Position numbers and translations under genes: made by a program | NCBI GenBank assembly: GCA_028456385.1 | Contig: JALNQF010000347.1 | Coordinates: 1 to 43,480, forward strand | Direction: 5' to 3' | Length of the DNA stretch: 43,480 nucleotides | From: Ophiosphaerella korrae | Lineage: Eukaryota; Ascomycota; Dothideomycetes; Pleosporales; Phaeosphaeriaceae | Shown: positions 21,868 to 34,343 of the stretch, in pieces | Numbering within the stretch: position 1 is the first letter of the stretch | Layout of the letters: every line of letters begins with the position of its first letter | Notes under the pieces: generated by a model | Databases searched by the model: none | What the model was told of the DNA's origin: nothing | Seen by the model: the letters and a program-made list of their open reading frames with translations, nothing else

Positions 21868-22314
21868 TGTTACGCTAGTAATAAAAGAAATCGAGATAGA
21901 ACTAATTAATCCTAACTTAGATATTAACAAAACATAGGACGAGCGGGGTAATAACCTTAATTAGGAAGTTAACTATAACTAGGATACGTAGGTAATCTCC
22001 TAATCTACTAAGTACACAGATAAAATATAATTACAGATTAATAGATTAGTAATCTATAATCTATAATTACTAAAACTAGATACAAGTAATAGATTAATAG
22101 ATTAGTAGAAATATTTAGTTAGTAGTAATACGTATTATTAGGATAGTATTAGTAATTTAATTATTAACTACAAGCAACAATACTAAGATAGTTGCAAAAT
22201 ATCTTCTATTATTTATAGCCTATTATAGATTACTATATAAACTTTTGTTATTAACTCTTAATCTACTAACAACTACAAAGTTACTAGGAAGTTAACTTTA
22301 GGTAACCTATTACA
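21868..22314 (+). repeat. Element F 5' LTR, 447 bp
   Basis: Starts TGTTACGCTAGTAATAAAAG, ends CCTATTACA. Clustered AATCTA/TAGATTA motifs lie at about 21990-22110. The following leader CCTTACTAATTTAGTTATT matches that of B. Confidence 0.94.
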
Positions 22315-22375
22315 CCTTACTAATTTAGTTATTAAGAGAAGCGAAGCATAAGTAGCGCATAGTCTAGCTAACACG

Positions 22376-25300
22376 ATAGTAGAAAGTTTAATTAAGAGAA
22401 TAACTAAGGTACCTATAAGTAGTTATAAGTTAGATAATATAGTATAGAAGGACATTAAAAACTATATAAACGACTTAATCTCTAAGAAAGAAGATATAAA
22501 GATAGTAATTAACGCTTTAGAAACGTAGAACAAAGAACTATAAGATTACGCTAAGTAAAACAAAGTACAAATTAAAGCTATTATTAAAGGATAAAACTAG
22601 ATAGAATTAATTACCTAACGCTTAGAGATTAGTGCGATAAAGAAACTACTAAAGATACTCGTCCTTAAGAAGTTTAATAGAATAAGGGAGAAACTAAGAC
22701 TCTTTATTGTATTAGTATAGCTCTAGATAGATATACAAGTACTATACTTTAATATAGAAGAAAAGAAGGTAATATATATTAGAATGCACCTTAAAGAAAA
22801 CGTAATAAGATAGTTTAAACCTTACTAGATAGACTACACAATATACGCTCTAATAACCTAAAAAGATAAAACTAGAGCTATCTTTAGAAGTTACAAATAC
22901 TTTACTAGACAAATAAGAGTAGTATTTAGAGATATAGACGTTACCTAACAAGCTAAAGAAAGGCTAGAAAAGCTTATACAAAATTAGAGTATTTTAGAAT
23001 ACGTATTATAATTTAAACAACTATTACAAAATATAGAATAGTTCGAGTTAGCCCTAATATTATAATTTAAATAAGGGCTAAACTTAAAAAATTCGATATA
23101 AAATAATCTATATAGAAAAACTATAAATACTAGAAGCCTTAAAGTAATAGGTAATATAGATTAACAATAATCTTTAAGAATAGAAAAAGAACAAGTATAG
23201 AGGTTATACATAGAACTATAATAAAGGAGACCTTATAATCTTTAATACTAATAAAGATAAAAAGAAGAAGAAGAATAAAGACTTTACGTACTTTAACTAT
23301 AGTAAGAAAGGCTACTACGCAAAAGACTACTAATTATAAAAGAAAAAAGATATAGTATATTATAAATATAGGAAACTAGGAAACTTTATAAAAGATTATA
23401 GAAGTAAAGACTTAAAGAAAGATAGAGAGACCTAGTTAAAAATAACTAAAGGTAAGAAAAAAGCACCTAAAGCACAAGCTAAACCTTAAGAGAAGGTAGC
23501 TAAGAGTAAAGAAGTATAGTATACAATACTCTATTAGACCTTTTATTATAATAACAACTACTATATATACTTTTCTAGTAAATAGAGAGTAGCGTAGTTC
23601 CTATAGAAATAAAGATACAAAGTAGCTATAATAAAATAAAGTAGAATAAAAGTATAGCTAGAAGAAATAGTATATATAATAGACCTACTAATAGAAGATT
23701 TAGAAAGGGAGAAGCCCTAGACCCTATTAATCCCTGCTAAAGGAATAGTAGAGGATAAGAAGACTACTATAGTTACCTCTAAAGAACTACAAAGCGATAA
23801 GAAAGAGAGTAATATAAAAAGTATAGAGTATACCTAGTTAGTATATAGCTATAATAGCTATACAATAATAAATATAGAGGAATAAAATAAAGAATAGAAA
23901 TTTATTTAGAAATACTTACTAGTTATAAGTATAGAGGAAGCGTACAAAGACTAGAAGATACATAATCCTAAGAATATAAAGTTTATAGTATTCTAATAGT
24001 AGATAGAGTAATAGATAGTTATAGAAAGAAAAATACCTATATAAAGAGAGTAGTAATACCTTGTAGAAAGAATATAATAGATTAACAAAGCCTATACACT
24101 ATAAGTACTAGTAGTATACTATATCCTAATATAGAAGATACCTAGCAAAGACAAATACTAGGAAAGGGACGAGGAAAGAATAAATCTAGAATATCTAGCA
24201 CATTTTAAGATATTATAGCTATTATACCTAGATAAGAACTATATTATATATAGAAACCTAAAAGTAAACAATATATAGCTAGTACGCTAAAGGAACTACA
24301 ACTATATAAAGGTAATCCTAAGAGAGGACATTATTAGATAAGAAATAATACCTAAAGATAGATATATAGTAGTAAGGCTAGGACCTAAATTATTTAAGAA
24401 ATACGTCCTAGGAAGACTATAGTACAAATATACAAATAATAAATATCTAAAATATAAAGAATAGAAACTTTAAGTAGGTCTATAGCCTTAGAAAGATAGA
24501 TAATTTACAAAATTACCTAAGTAAGAATAGCTAGAAAGTATAGGAGGCCTATATATTACAAAAATAAGTATATACTAAAGAAAGAGAGTATAATTAATAA
24601 TTAATAGTAGAGCTACGAGAAACTTTATATTAAAGAAGTTTATAGAAATACAAGGAATACGTTATATAATAAAGAAATACTCTTAATAACTAAGTATAAT
24701 TAAAGGAAAACTATTCTAGGAACCTATAAGGTTTAAAACAGTTCTCTCTACACTAGAACTAGAAGGGATAATAATTAAAAATATAGCTATAGATATAATA
24801 ATAATTAATAATAAACAAGAAATTATATTAGGAATACTATAGTTATAGATAACTAACCTATATATTAACTAGAGAATAGGAAGAATTAGCTATAGTAAAA
24901 TAGAAAAGCTAAAAGCTAATATAAACACTTATAAAAGAGAATTCCTAGAAGAATATAAGAAATAAGAAAAGTAACTTATAGAGCTAGAAGACTACTTTCT
25001 AGAATATTAACTATAGGATTTAACAATAGACCTAAAGGAAGATAAAAATATAGGATAGAGCTTAGTCTATAGAAAAATAGAAGAAAAATCTAAGATCAAA
25101 CAAGTATTTATTAAAAAAGCAACTAGAAAAGGATAGATACAAGAATCTAAATCCTTAGTAGTACATAGACTTATATTTATAGATAAGAAGAGAATAAGTA
25201 ATAAAAGACTCTACGTAGATTTTAAGAAAACTAACGCAATTATAAATAAGAACTAATACCTATTACTACAAATAGATAGAATATAAGATAAGCTACAAAA

Positions 25301-27812
25301 AGTAAGAATCTTTACAAAATTAGATATCTAGAACGCCTACTATTAAATTAGAATTAAAGAAGGTAATAAGTAGAAAATAGCGTTTAGAATATAATATAGA
25401 CTATACAAATACTTAGTTATACTATTTAGCTTAATAAACGCACTAGTAGTATTTTAGGAAAGAATTAATATAGTACTAAGAGAGTACTTAGATATATTTA
25501 TATTTGTATACCTAGACAATATCTTTATATTCTTAGAAATAGAGGAAGAACACGTACAATATATATATAAGGTACTAGAAAAACTAGTAGATAGTAAACT
25601 AGTTATTAAAATAAGAAAATACAAATTCTATATAAAAGAAACAGACTTCCTTAGATTTATTATTAAACTAGGAAAAATCAAGATCGACCTAGAAAAGATT
25701 AGATTAATTAACAAATAGCTAACACTAAAAAATATAAAAGAGGTATAATAATTTTATAGGCTAGCTAACTTTTATAAAAAGTTAATAGTAAGATAGTCTA
25801 AAGATATAGAACTAATAATATAACTTATAAAGAAAGATATACTATTTAAATAGATAAAGGAATATAATAAAGTATTTAATAAGATTAAGAAAAAATTTAT
25901 AGAAAACCTAGATATTAGAATATACAACCTAGACCTACTAGTAATAGTAAAAATAGACGTATCTAACTTAGTCTATAGAATAGCACTAATATAAGAAGAC
26001 CTAAAGACTAAGAAAGAATATTTAGTTAAATACTTCTCTAAGAAGATAAAAATAGTAGAACTTAATTACCTAATTTATAATAAAGAGATACTAGCAATCT
26101 ATAAAGTATTTAAATAATAGAAAGTATACCTATAAAGAGTAAAATATTAAATAAAAGTCTATATAGACTATAGAAATCTTATAAGATTTATATGAAACAA
26201 AGAACTATTATAATAATATATAAGATAGTAGGAATTCTTATTAATATTTAATATAGAAATTATATATATAAAAGAGAAAGATAACTAATTTATAAATACT
26301 CTTAGTAGAAGACTAGACTTATAAGAAGAAGTAAGCGCTACTAGTATAGTTCTAGTTAAGAACAAAGAAGGACATTTAGTCCTAAATATACCTAAAATAG
26401 CTATAATACTTAAAAGAACAAGTAGTAAGCTAGATAAATAGATTTAGAAAATAACGCAAAAAGTATCTAAAGAAATAGAGAAGCTAGAAGCCTAAGAAGG
26501 ATTTGTATAAGCCTATAGAAGAATATATATTCTAGGAAAAATCTAAAGAGAATTTATATAATAATTCTATAAACTACTAGTATATAGATACTAAGGAATT
26601 AAAAAAACGCTAAATAAGCTTCTAAGAGATTACTATATCCTAAGAGTAAGATAACTAGTAGAAGAAGTACTACAAGATTATATAGAATATTATAGAAACA
26701 AGTATAATAGACACATACTATATAGGATACTATAACTAGTTAAAGTACTAGAATAACTTTAAAGAACAATAATAATAGATTTTATTACAAAGCTACCTAA
26801 GTTAAAAGACCTAATATTAAGAGTTAAGTACGATAGAATCCTAATAATAGTAGATAAACTTATAAAGTATATATACTTTACACTATATAAAGAGAAAAGT
26901 AGGATAAAAGTTACTATATATTAAGTCCTAAAAACTATAATAAGTTAATATAGTATACTAGACAAAATTATTATAAATAAAGATATACAATTTATATTAA
27001 AGCTATAGTAAATAATAACAGCATAATTAGAAACACAACACGCTATATTAATAGTATATTATCTATAGATAGATAGATAATTAGAATAAATAAATTAGAT
27101 AGTAGAATAGTACCTAAGATACTATCTTAACTATAACTAGAACAATTAGGTATAGCTACTACCTATAGTATAGTTAGTATATAATAGTGTAAAGAACGTA
27201 GTAATAAGAGTATTACTCTTCTTTACAAACTATAGACTTAAACCTAATATATATTAAATACTAAGAAATATAGAATCTTAGACTTTATAAAGAGAAAACT
27301 TTGCAAATAAAATAAAAGAAATACACAATTAACTAAGATAGGACGTAGAATTTCTATATAATTAAATAGTAAAGTACTACAACAAGAAGTATAAATAAAG
27401 ACCTTAATTTAGAAAAGGAGAAAAAGTATAGTTAGTATAAAAAAACATTAAGAGTAAATAATTAAGTCTAAAACTAGATTATATTAAGATAAGACTATAT
27501 AAGATTAAGAAGAAAGTTATACTAGTTATATTTAAACTAAAGCTACTAAATAAGATAAAGATATACCTAACCTTCTACGTAGTACTACTAGAGATAGTAC
27601 TATAAAACGTAGAACTACTAGTATATAAAGTAGATACGTATAGAGAATAGAAAGAATAAGAAGTTAAAAAAATCCTAGTACACTAGTTCTATAATAGTAG
27701 AAACTACTACTTAGTAGAATAGATAGAAGTAGATAAAAAAGGGCAACTATAAGAAGAAATATAGGAACTAGAAGATAATCTTAACTACTCTAAGAAACTA
27801 GAAGAGTTCTAA
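22376..27812 (+). pseudogene. Element F gag-pol (RIP-inactivated, frameshifted)
   Basis: Starts at ATA 22376 (ACG ATA GTA GAA, formerly ATG) and ends TAA 27810. Gag is in one phase up to about 23085, where an extra A in a run (TTAAAAAATTCG against GTAAAAATTTAA in B) shifts to the phase used by everything downstream: knuckles from 23289, protease NSRA at 24603, RT YLDN at 25509, integrase Asp at 26778, second Asp (now Asn) at 26976, Glu at 27084, and the chromodomain. The D-X35-E spacing is exact. Total 5,437 nt, 13 more than A. Confidence 0.93.
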
Positions 27813-28179
27813 AGTTAAAACTCTCTAGAGCGCCTAGTAGTAAACTAAGAAAACTAATAGTACTACTACTAGATAGAGAGGCAATAGGAGCGCTTAATAC
27901 AATAGGAGCTAAAGTAGCCCCTACTATATCCTTAAAATCAAGCTTAGATTCTAGGAGAGTAGACTACTTAATAGACTTCTTATTATTTAAAGCCTTCGTC
28001 TTACAAAGACGAGATAAATAGGCCTAATTATTAGATAGCTACATCTAATTATTAAGGAGACAAGACTAATATTCTTTTAGCGTATAACAAGAGACTTTAT
28101 AGAGACGCTTACGCTCTCTTTTAGCCTTTATAATCTATAATAATAGTTTTTCTTAAGCGTAGTTAATAGCTCTCCCTAT
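27781..28179 (-). pseudogene. Element F antisense ORF (longest copy)
   Basis: 133 codons from ATA GGG AGA GCT (28179..) to TAA at 27783..27781. It is 54 nt longer than in A, exactly 18 codons, the extra lying after the KAKRERKR segment. Retains AYLSRLCKTKALNNKKS, LLESKLDFKDIVGATLAP and LGALESFNFRT-LVS. Cys, Arg and Gly codons survive well here. Unknown function. Confidence 0.57.
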
Positions 28180-28649
28180 TATATATAAGTATAGATATAT
28201 AAATAAGTATTCTTAACTTATACTCTACTATAGATATACTAGATAGGTTGTAAGACAAACGAGCATTAGCACGAATATATACTTTATAGGCCTTACTATA
28301 CTTTAAGGAAAGATAGACTAATAAAGGGTTTAAAGACTTACAACAAGAATATAGAAATATTATAATACTATAGTGTAATACGTAATCTACTAATTAAATA
28401 CAATAAAGAGTAGACTTAGTAGGTATAGAGATAGAAAATAAAGAACTTTATATTAACGAGGAAACTAGCCTAATAACCTTAGCCCTAGAATAGGAAAATA
28501 AAAGACTGTCTAGAGGAGGGGATAGTGTTACGCTAGTAATAAGAGAAATTAAGATAGAACTAATTAATCTTAACTTAGATATTAACGAAACATAGGACAA
28601 GTAGGGTAACAACTTTAATTAGGAAGTTAACTATAACTAAGACACGTAG
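28180..28649 (+). pseudogene. Element F sense 3' ORF, extends into 3' LTR
   Basis: In phase with Gag-Pol (tac 28221 is 137 codons after the stop). Blocks: STIDILDRL, RALARIYTLQALLYFKER, GFKDLQQEYRNIIIL, NKELYINEETSLITLALE, LSRGGDSV at the polypurine tract, then in U3 VIREIKIELIN...NYN-DT. Synonymous differences from B (ATT/ATA, AAC/AAT, TTA/CTA, GAA/GAG) support sense coding. The start is not visible. Confidence 0.57.
28511..28525 (+). other. Element F polypurine tract
   Basis: TAGAGGAGGGGATAG directly before the 3' LTR, near-identical to B. Confidence 0.85.
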
Positions 28650-28972
28650 GTAATCCTCTAATCTACTAAGTGTATAGATAAAATATAATTATAGATTAAT
28701 AGATTAGTAATCTATAATCTATAATCGCTAAGACTAGATATAAGCGATAGATTAATAGATTAGTAGAAATATATAGTTAGTAGTAATGCGTATTATTAGG
28801 ATAGTATTAGTAATTTAATTATTAACTACAAGCGATAATACTAAGATAGTTGCAAAATATCTTCTATTATTTATAGCTTATTATAAATTACTATACGAAC
28901 TTTTATTATTAACTCTTAATCTACTAACAACTACAAGGTTACTAGGAAGTCGACCCTAGGTAACTTATTACA
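28526..28972 (+). repeat. Element F 3' LTR, 447 bp
   Basis: Same length as the 5' LTR, starts TGTTACGCTAG and ends CTTATTACA. Followed by TSD AGGTT (28973-28977). Confidence 0.94.
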
Positions 28973-28977
28973 AGGTT
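28973..28977 (+). repeat. TSD of element F, right copy (AGGTT)
   Basis: Matches 21863-21867. G resumes with AGGTATATCC. Confidence 0.9.
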
Positions 28978-31900
28978 AGGTATATCCTTATTTTGTCTAG
29001 TAGCTTTAGTTTAAATATAACTAGTATAATTTTTTACTCTACTTTGTATAGTCTTATTTTAATATAATCTAGTTTAGAACTTAGCCTTTTACTTTTTATA
29101 TTCCTTTGTACTAACTATACTTTTTCTCTCTCTCTAAATTAGGGTCCCTCTTAGTGTTTTTTATTATAGTATATTACTATTTAATTATACAAGAATTCTA
29201 TATCCTATCTTAGTTAATTGTGTATATCTCTAAGTCTACTAGTAAGTTTTTCTCCTTTTAAGGACTAAGATACTTTTTATCTTAGTATTTAGTATATATT
29301 AGGGTTAAATCTATAGTTTATAAAGAAAAGTAATACATTTATTACTATATTCTTTGCGCTATTGTATACTAACTATACTATAGGTAGTAACTATACCTAA
29401 TTGTTCTAGTTATAGTTAAAGTAGTATCTTAAGTATTATTCTACTATCTAATTTATTCGTTCTAATTATCTATTTGTTTATAGGTAGTATACTATAGATA
29501 TTACGTATTTAGCTCCTAATTATACTATTATTATTCTATATAGTTTTAATGTAAATTATACGTCTCTATCTATAATTATTTTATCTAGTAGTCTATATTA
29601 ACTAACTATAGTTCCTAGAACCTAGTGTATAGTAACTTTTATCCTACTTTTCTCTTTATATAGTCTAAAGTATAAGTACTTTATAAGTTTATCTACTATT
29701 ATTAAGATTCTATTATACTTATCTCCTAATATAAAATCTTTAGACTTTAGTAGTTTTATAATAAAGTCTATTATAATAACTCTCTATAGTTATTCTAGTA
29801 CTTTAACTAGTTATAGTATTCTATATAGTGCGTATCTACTATACTTATTTCTATAATATTCTATATAGTCTTATAGTACTTCTATTACTAGCAATCTTAC
29901 TTTTAGGATATAGTAGTCCTATAGTAGTCTATCTAGAGTTTTGTTAATTCCTTAGTATCTATATACTAGTAATTTATAGAATTATTATATAAATTCTCTT
30001 TAGATCTTTCTTAGAATATATATTCTTCTATAGGCTTATACAAATCCTTCTTAGATTTCTAGTTTCTCTATTTCTTTAAATACTTCTTGCGTTATCTTCT
30101 ATATCTATTTATCTAGCTCGCTATTCTTTCTTTTAAGTATTACAGCTATTTTAGGTATATTTAAAACTAGGTATCCTTTTTTATTCTTAACTAGAACTAT
30201 ACTAGTAGTATTTACTTCTTCTTATAAGTCTAGTCTTCTACTAAGGGCGTCTACAAACTAGTTATCTTTCCCTTTTATATATATAATTTCTAAGTTAAAT
30301 ATTAATAAGAATTCTTACTATTTTATATAGTATTATAATAGTTCTTTATTTAGTATAAATCCTATAAAGTTCTTATAGTCTATATAGACCTTTGTTTAGT
30401 ACTTTACTTTTTATAGGTATACTCTCTATTATTTAAATACTTTATAGATTACTAGTATCTCTTTATTATAGATTAGGTAGTTAAGCTCTACTAGCTTTAT
30501 TTTCTTAGAGAAGTATTTAACTAGGTATTCTAATTTAGTCCTTAGGTCTTCTTATATTAGTACTATTCTATAGACTAAGTTAGATACATCTATTTTTACT
30601 ATTACTAGTAGGTCTAGATTATATATTCTAATAACTAAGTTCTCTATAAACTTTCTTTTAATCTTATTAAATACCTTATTACATTCTTTTATCTATTTAA
30701 ATAGTATATCTTTCTTTATAAGTCTTGTTATTAGTTCTATATCTTTAGACTATCTTACTATTAGCTTCTTATAGAAGTTTACTAGTCTATAAAATTATTA
30801 TACTTCTTTTAGGTTTTTTAGTATTAGCTATTTGTTAATTAACTTAATCTTTTCTAGGTTAATCTTTATTTTTCCTAGTTTAATAATAAATCTAAGGAAA
30901 TCTATCTCTTTTGTATAGAATTTGTATTTTCTTATTTTAAGAAATAACTTATTTTCTACTAGCCTTTCTAGTACTTTGTATATATATTATATATATTCTT
31001 TCTCTATTTCTAAGAATATAAAGATATTATCTAGGTATATAAATATAAATACGTCTAAGTACTCTCTTAGTACTATATTAATTCTTTCTTAGAAATCTAC
31101 TAGTACATTTATTAATCTAAAAGGTATAACTAAATATTTATATAGTCTATATTGTATCCTAAATACTATCTTCTATTTATTACCTTTCTTAATTCTAATC
31201 TAGTAGTAAGCGTTTTAGATATCTAGCTTTATAAAGATCTTTACTTTCCTTAGTCTATTTTATATCTTATCTATACGTAGTAAAGGGTATTAGTTCTTGT
31301 TTGTAATTACGTTAGTTTTTTTAAAGTCTACGTAAGGTCTTTTATTACTTATCTCTTTCTTATCTATAAATATAAGTCTATATACTACTAAGGATTTAGA
31401 TTCTTATATCTATCTTTTTCTTGTTGCGTTTTTAATAAATACTTATTTAATCTTAGATTTTTCTTCTATTTTTCTATATACTAGGCTCTATCCTACGTTT
31501 TTCTCATTTTCTAAGTCTATTACTAAATCCTATAACTAATATTCTAGAAGAAAGTCTTTAGGTTCTATAAGCTATTTTTCCTATTTCTTATATTCTTTAA
31601 GGAATTCTCCTTTATAGGTGCTTATATTAGCTTTTAATATATCTTTCTTAGGGTAGCTAATTCTCTCTATTTTCTAATTAATTCTTAGGTTAGTTAATTA
31701 TAACTATAGTATTTCTAATATTATATCTTGTTTATTATTAATTATTGTTATATCTATAACTATATTTTTTATTATTATCCCTTCTAGTTCTAGTATAGAG
31801 GGGACTATTTTAAACCTAATAAGTTCCTAGAATAGTTTTCCTTTAATCGTACTTAACTATTAAGAGTACTTCTTTATTATATAACGTATTCCTTTTGTTT

Positions 31901-33219
31901 CTATAAACTTCTTAGATATAAAGTTCTTTATAGCTTTACTATTAATTATTAATTATACCTTTTTTCCTTAATACGTACCTATTTTCGTAATATATAGGCC
32001 TCTTATTCCTTCTAGCTATTCTTACTTAGGCTCTTTTATAAATTGTCTATCCTTCTAAATCTATAGGCTTACTTTAAGTTTATATTCTTTATATTTTAGA
32101 TATTTATTATACGTATATTTATACTATAGTCCTCTTTAGACGTATTTTTTAGATAGTTTTAGTCTAGGCCTTACTACTACGTAACCTTCTTCTAGTATTA
32201 TTTCTTATCCTTAGATATCTTCTACTAGAATTACTCTTATATAATTATAGCCTCTTCTTCTTATAGGCTATACTATATTATTTACTTTAGAGTTCCTATA
32301 TATAATATAATTCTTATCTAAGTATAATATTTATAATACTTTAAAATATACTAGATATTTTAGGTCTATTATTTTATTATCTCCTTCCTAGTATTTATTT
32401 TCTTTAGGTATTTTTATTATTAGAATATAATATACTACTAGTAATCTTAGTATATAGGCTTTGTTAATCTATTACGTTTTTCTTATAAGGAATTACTATT
32501 CTCTTTATATAGGTATTCTTCTTACTATAACTATATATTATTTTATCTATTCTTAAAATAGTATAAACTTTATTTCTTTAGAGTTACGTTCTTTCTAGTC
32601 TTTGTACGCTTCCTCTATACTTATAACTAGTAAGTATTTCTAGATAAACTTCTATTATTTGTTTTATTCTTCTATATCTATAGTTATATAGCTATTATAG
32701 CTATATATTATTAACTAGGCGTATTCTATATCTCTTATATTAATATATTTCTTACTTTTTTATAGTCTTTTAGAAGAAGCTATAGTAGTCTCTTTATCTT
32801 ATACTAGTTCTTTAGCCTAGATTAATAGTGTCTAGGATTCTTTCTCTTCTAGATCTTCTACTAGTAGGTCTATTACGTAGGCTATCTCTTCTAGCTATAC
32901 TTTTATCCTATTTTCTTTTATTAATACTACTTTATTCTTCTATAAGAACTATCTTACTCTTTACTTACTAAAAAGATATATATAGTAGTTGTCTTTATAA
33001 TAAAAGCTCTAATAGAGTATTATATATTATAATTCTTTACTCCTAGCTACTTTCTTCTAAGGTTTAGCTTATACTTTAAGTACTTCTTTTTATTCTTAGT
33101 TATCTTTAACTATATTTCTTTATCTTTTTTTAAGTCCTTACTTCTATAGTCTTTTATAAAGTATCCTAGTTTCTTATATTTATAATATACTATATCCTTC
33201 TTCTTTTATAATTAGTAAT
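28978..33219 (-). pseudogene. Element G gag-pol, middle part (integrase to second knuckle)
   Basis: Minus-strand pseudogene continuing from 40244-41192 across H. It runs from the second zinc knuckle through protease, RT and RNase H to the integrase. The integrase Glu is kept in a LERIN context near 29470. H interrupts it between the two knuckles and F near the end of the integrase. This whole stretch is body of element G. Confidence 0.92.
33215..33219 (+). repeat. TSD of element H, left copy (GTAAT)
   Basis: Repeated at 40239-40243. G sequence resumes as CTATTACGTAGTAAC. Confidence 0.9.
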
Positions 33220-33658
33220 TGTAATAGGTTTACTAAGGTTAACTTCCTAATACCTAGGGGTATTAGTAGATTAAGAGGTAATAACAAAAGTTTATATTAT
33301 AATCTATAATAGGCTATAAATAATAGAAGATGTTTTATAACTATCTTAGTATTATCGCTTGTAGTTAATAATTAAATTACTAATACTATCCTAATAATAT
33401 ACATTACTACTAGCTATATACTTAGGCTTTTTAGCTAGCTTTATACTTTATGTTTACTAAGATTACAAATTATAAATTTATTACGTACTTAGCTTTATAC
33501 TTTGTATTTACTAAGATTATAAATTACGAATTTATTACGTGTCCCTATTATAATTAGTCTCTTAGTCTAGTTTGTTATCCTATAGATTATATATATTATT
33601 GTTATCTATAGTAGGGCTAATTAGTTTAAATTAGTTTTCTCTTGTTATAGCTATAATA
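33220..33658 (-). repeat. Element H 3' LTR, 439 bp
   Basis: Starts TGTAATAGG, ends GCTATAATA. Beside it on the minus strand is the polypurine tract CTTAAAGAGGAGAATAG (33659-33675). Confidence 0.93.
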
Positions 33659-33998
33659 CTATTCTCCTCTTTAAGTAGGTTCTTATTTCTCTACCCTAGG
33701 CCTAAAGTTATTAGTCTAGTTTCCTTGTTTATTTCTAACTCTTTATTATTCTCTATATCTTCGTATTCTAACTATAATAATCTCCTTCTTATTACTTGTG
33801 TCGCTTATAATAGGATTAAAATATTTCTTTACGCCTATTATACTTAGTTAAAGCTTACTTACCTTATATCTTTAAAGGATAGTAAACACTATAACAAGTA
33901 TATTCTAGCTAATATTTAGTATAAGTATATACTATCTAGTATTTCTCTTATAGAGTATAAGTACTTAATTTCTATATAGTCTCTTCTTACTAAGTTAT
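33535..33998 (-). pseudogene. Element H sense 3' ORF, extends into LTR
   Basis: Same frame as the H chromodomain, with the YSIRE block at 33957 exactly 119 codons beyond the Gag-Pol stop, as in A and G. It reads through the polypurine tract to the DT-stop end inside the LTR at about 33540-33535. Start uncertain, function unknown. Confidence 0.52.
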
Positions 33999-34343
33999 AT
34001 AGAGCGAGCTATTAACTAAGCTTAAAAGATACTATTATTATAGCTTATAAAAGCTAAGGCTAAGTATAAGCTAACTCTTTATAAGCTAGTAGATCTTTAT
34101 TTTTATATTAAGCGTCTTTGTAAGATAAAAGCTTATAATAACGCTAAATTATCTAAATAGTCTTATACTTTAGAGGCTGAGATAGACCTTAAAGATATAG
34201 TTTAGGCTATTCTAGCTCCTACTACGTTAGACGTTCCTAACGCCTCTTTATTTAGCGCTAGTAATACTAATTTTCTTAGTTTACTATAAGGTAGTCTAGA
34301 GAGTTTTAACTTTAGAAGTCCTCTAGTTTCTTAGAGTAACTAA
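33999..34343 (+). pseudogene. Element H antisense ORF
   Basis: 115 codons from ATA GAG CGA GCT, same ends and length as A, C and G. Retains YKIKAYNNAKLS, LEAEIDLKD, DVPNASLFSASNTNFLSL and SLESFNFRSPLVS. Overlaps the chromodomain end of H on the opposite strand. Confidence 0.55.

Larger units (their letters stand above)
21868..28972 (+). mobile_element. Element F: complete gypsy chromovirus, 7,105 bp
   Basis: 447-bp LTRs at 21868-22314 and 28526-28972, perfect TSDs, polypurine tract at 28511-28525. Inserted head-on into the 3' coding end of G. Related to B in sequence and LTR type but with a complete integrase motif. Confidence 0.95.
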